Of a stretch of 64,000 nt of DNA, positions 63,104 to 64,000 are shown one piece after another. Within the stretch, counting starts at the first letter, position 1; each line of letters starts with the position of its first letter. A model generated the notes under the pieces. It searched no databases and was not told the DNA's origin. It was given only the letters and a program-made list of their open reading frames with translations. Source of the stretch: Pseudarthrobacter sp. ATCC 49987 (GTDB lineage Bacteria; Actinomycetota; Actinomycetes; Actinomycetales; Micrococcaceae). The position numbers and the translations under genes are program-made. The DNA lies in contig NZ_JAABNS010000001.1 of assembly GCF_009928425.1 (NCBI RefSeq), forward strand, positions 868,001 to 932,000, in the 5' to 3' direction.

Positions 63104-64000
63104 GTGGCATCACTTATCGAAAAACTTCTCCGCACGGGTGACAAAAAAACCCTGAGGCAACTGCGGAACTATGCCGATTCCATCAATGCCCTGGAAAGCT
63201 CCTTCCAGACCTTCAGCGACGCAGAATTGCGCGAAGAGACGGACCGGCTCCGCGCGCGCCACGTCGACGGCGAAAAGCTCGATGACCTCCTGCCCGAGGC
63301 GTTCGCCGCCGTTCGCGAAGCCTCGTCCCGCACCCTCGGGATGCGCCACTTCGACGTCCAGCTGATGGGCGGCGCCGCCCTGCACCTGGGCAACATCGCC
63401 GAAATGAAGACTGGTGAAGGCAAAACCCTCGTGGCCACCGCTCCGGCCTACCTGAACGCCCTCGCCGGCAACGGCGTGCACGTCATCACCGTCAACGACT
63501 ACCTTGCCGAATACCAGTCGGACCTCATGGGCCGTGTCTACCGCTTCCTGGGCCTGACCAGCGGCTGCATCCTGTCCAACCAGGACCCGGCCGTGCGCCG
63601 CGAACAGTACGCCGCCGATATCACCTACGGCACCAACAACGAATTTGGCTTCGACTACCTGCGCGACAACATGGCGTGGGACAAGTCCGAGCTCGTCCAG
63701 CGCGGCCACCACTTCGCCATCGTCGATGAGGTGGACTCCATCCTCATCGACGAGGCACGGACCCCGCTCATCATTTCCGGCCCCGCCCAGGGCGACACCA
63801 ACCGCTGGTACAGCGAGTTCGCCAAGGTCGTCACCCGGCTCAAGTCCGAGGAGGACTACGAAGTCGACGAGAAGAAGCGCACCGTCGGTGTGCTCGAGGC
63901 CGGCATCGAGAAGGTCGAGGACTACCTCGGCATCCACAACCTCTACGAGTCCGCGAACACCCCGCTGATCGGATTCCTGAACAACGCCATCAAGGCCAAG
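63104..64000 (+). CDS. secA: SecA preprotein translocase ATPase (partial, C-terminus outside window)
   Basis: The first 299 residues of SecA are present. The Walker A motif MKTGEGKT is at about 101-108 in [21 protein letters not shown], followed by [19 protein letters not shown]. Walker B is [22 protein letters not shown] near 205-220, and [17 protein letters not shown] is present. It starts at GTG 63104 with GGGAGC upstream; TAGACT near 63055 is a possible -10. SecA drives Sec-dependent export through SecYEG. This is likely the housekeeping SecA1. The gene continues beyond the right edge. Confidence 0.97.
   Translation, partial: MASLIEKLLRTGDKKTLRQLRNYADSINALESSFQTFSDAELREETDRLRARHVDGEKLDDLLPEAFAAVREASSRTLGMRHFDVQLMGGAALHLGNIAEMKTGEGKTLVATAPAYLNALAGNGVHVITVNDYLAEYQSDLMGRVYRFLGLTSGCILSNQDPAVRREQYAADITYGTNNEFGFDYLRDNMAWDKSELVQRGHHFAIVDEVDSILIDEARTPLIISGPAQGDTNRWYSEFAKVVTRLKSEEDYEVDEKKRTVGVLEAGIEKVEDYLGIHNLYESANTPLIGFLNNAIKAK

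Overview
The window is a GC-rich (high sixties percent by eye), densely coded actinobacterial chromosome segment. Gene content and order (AdnA/AdnB-like helicase-nucleases, UvrD2, LpqB, MtrAB, RskA/SigK, a long-form HPF before SecA) point to Actinomycetota, most likely Micrococcaceae of the Arthrobacter/Pseudarthrobacter type. Genus is an inference; no rRNA is present. Both ends of the window cut genes: an amino-acid-type binding lipoprotein at the left edge and SecA at the right.

Layout. 1-1.05 kb: truncated binding protein and its upstream region. 1.05-20.8 kb: a DNA-repair and envelope block with a DEDDh exonuclease, an alkyltransferase-like protein, the AdnA/AdnB pair, an APH-fold phosphotransferase, NudC, UvrD2, a YgjP-type metallopeptidase, a Zincin_2 protein, a YlbL-type PDZ/Lon protease and a large UPF0182 membrane protein. 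20.9-23.9 kb: two identical initiator tRNA genes flank a head-to-tail pair of nearly identical insertion sequences with an 8-bp target duplication. 24-30.6 kb: CPD photolyase, then an envelope-stress group (PspA, TPM-domain coiled-coil protein, divergent HtrA-like protease). 30.7-35.5 kb: electron-transfer flavoprotein EtfBA, a PIG-L deacetylase, and a gluconate kinase/permease pair. 35.5-44.1 kb: RskA/SigK, TrmL, a J-domain protein, a lipid-kinase-like protein, a lipoprotein, DoxX with a divergent regulator, an EamA exporter and a cysteine desulfurase. 44.1-52.7 kb: flavin reductase, MnmA and a complete oligopeptide-type ABC transporter. 52.8-55 kb: chorismate mutase, a MetE-like protein and a DUF4166 protein. 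55.2-64 kb: the MtrA-MtrB-LpqB-ComF-HPF-AlkZ/YcaQ-SecA run.

How the genes fit together. Several groups act as units: AdnA/AdnB with the upstream alkyltransferase-like gene (4-bp overlaps), UvrD2 with the metallopeptidase (1-bp overlap), SigK with RskA, EtfB with EtfA, GntK with GntP, the binding protein-permease-permease-double ATPase transporter, and MtrA-MtrB-LpqB. Cysteine desulfurase and MnmA plausibly cooperate in tRNA 2-thiolation although a flavin reductase on the opposite strand lies between them.

I found no CRISPR array, phage, secretion island or clearly new multi-gene system. The most unusual items are the architecture of the tandem insertion sequence (three nested left ends and a 12-bp loss at the internal junction), a recurrent TANNNT hexamer exactly six bases before nine start codons (suggesting leaderless transcription), a stepwise-mutated hexanucleotide repeat at the start of comF, a J-domain protein with a NERD-like tail, and a DoxX/regulator divergent pair with a clear inverted repeat.
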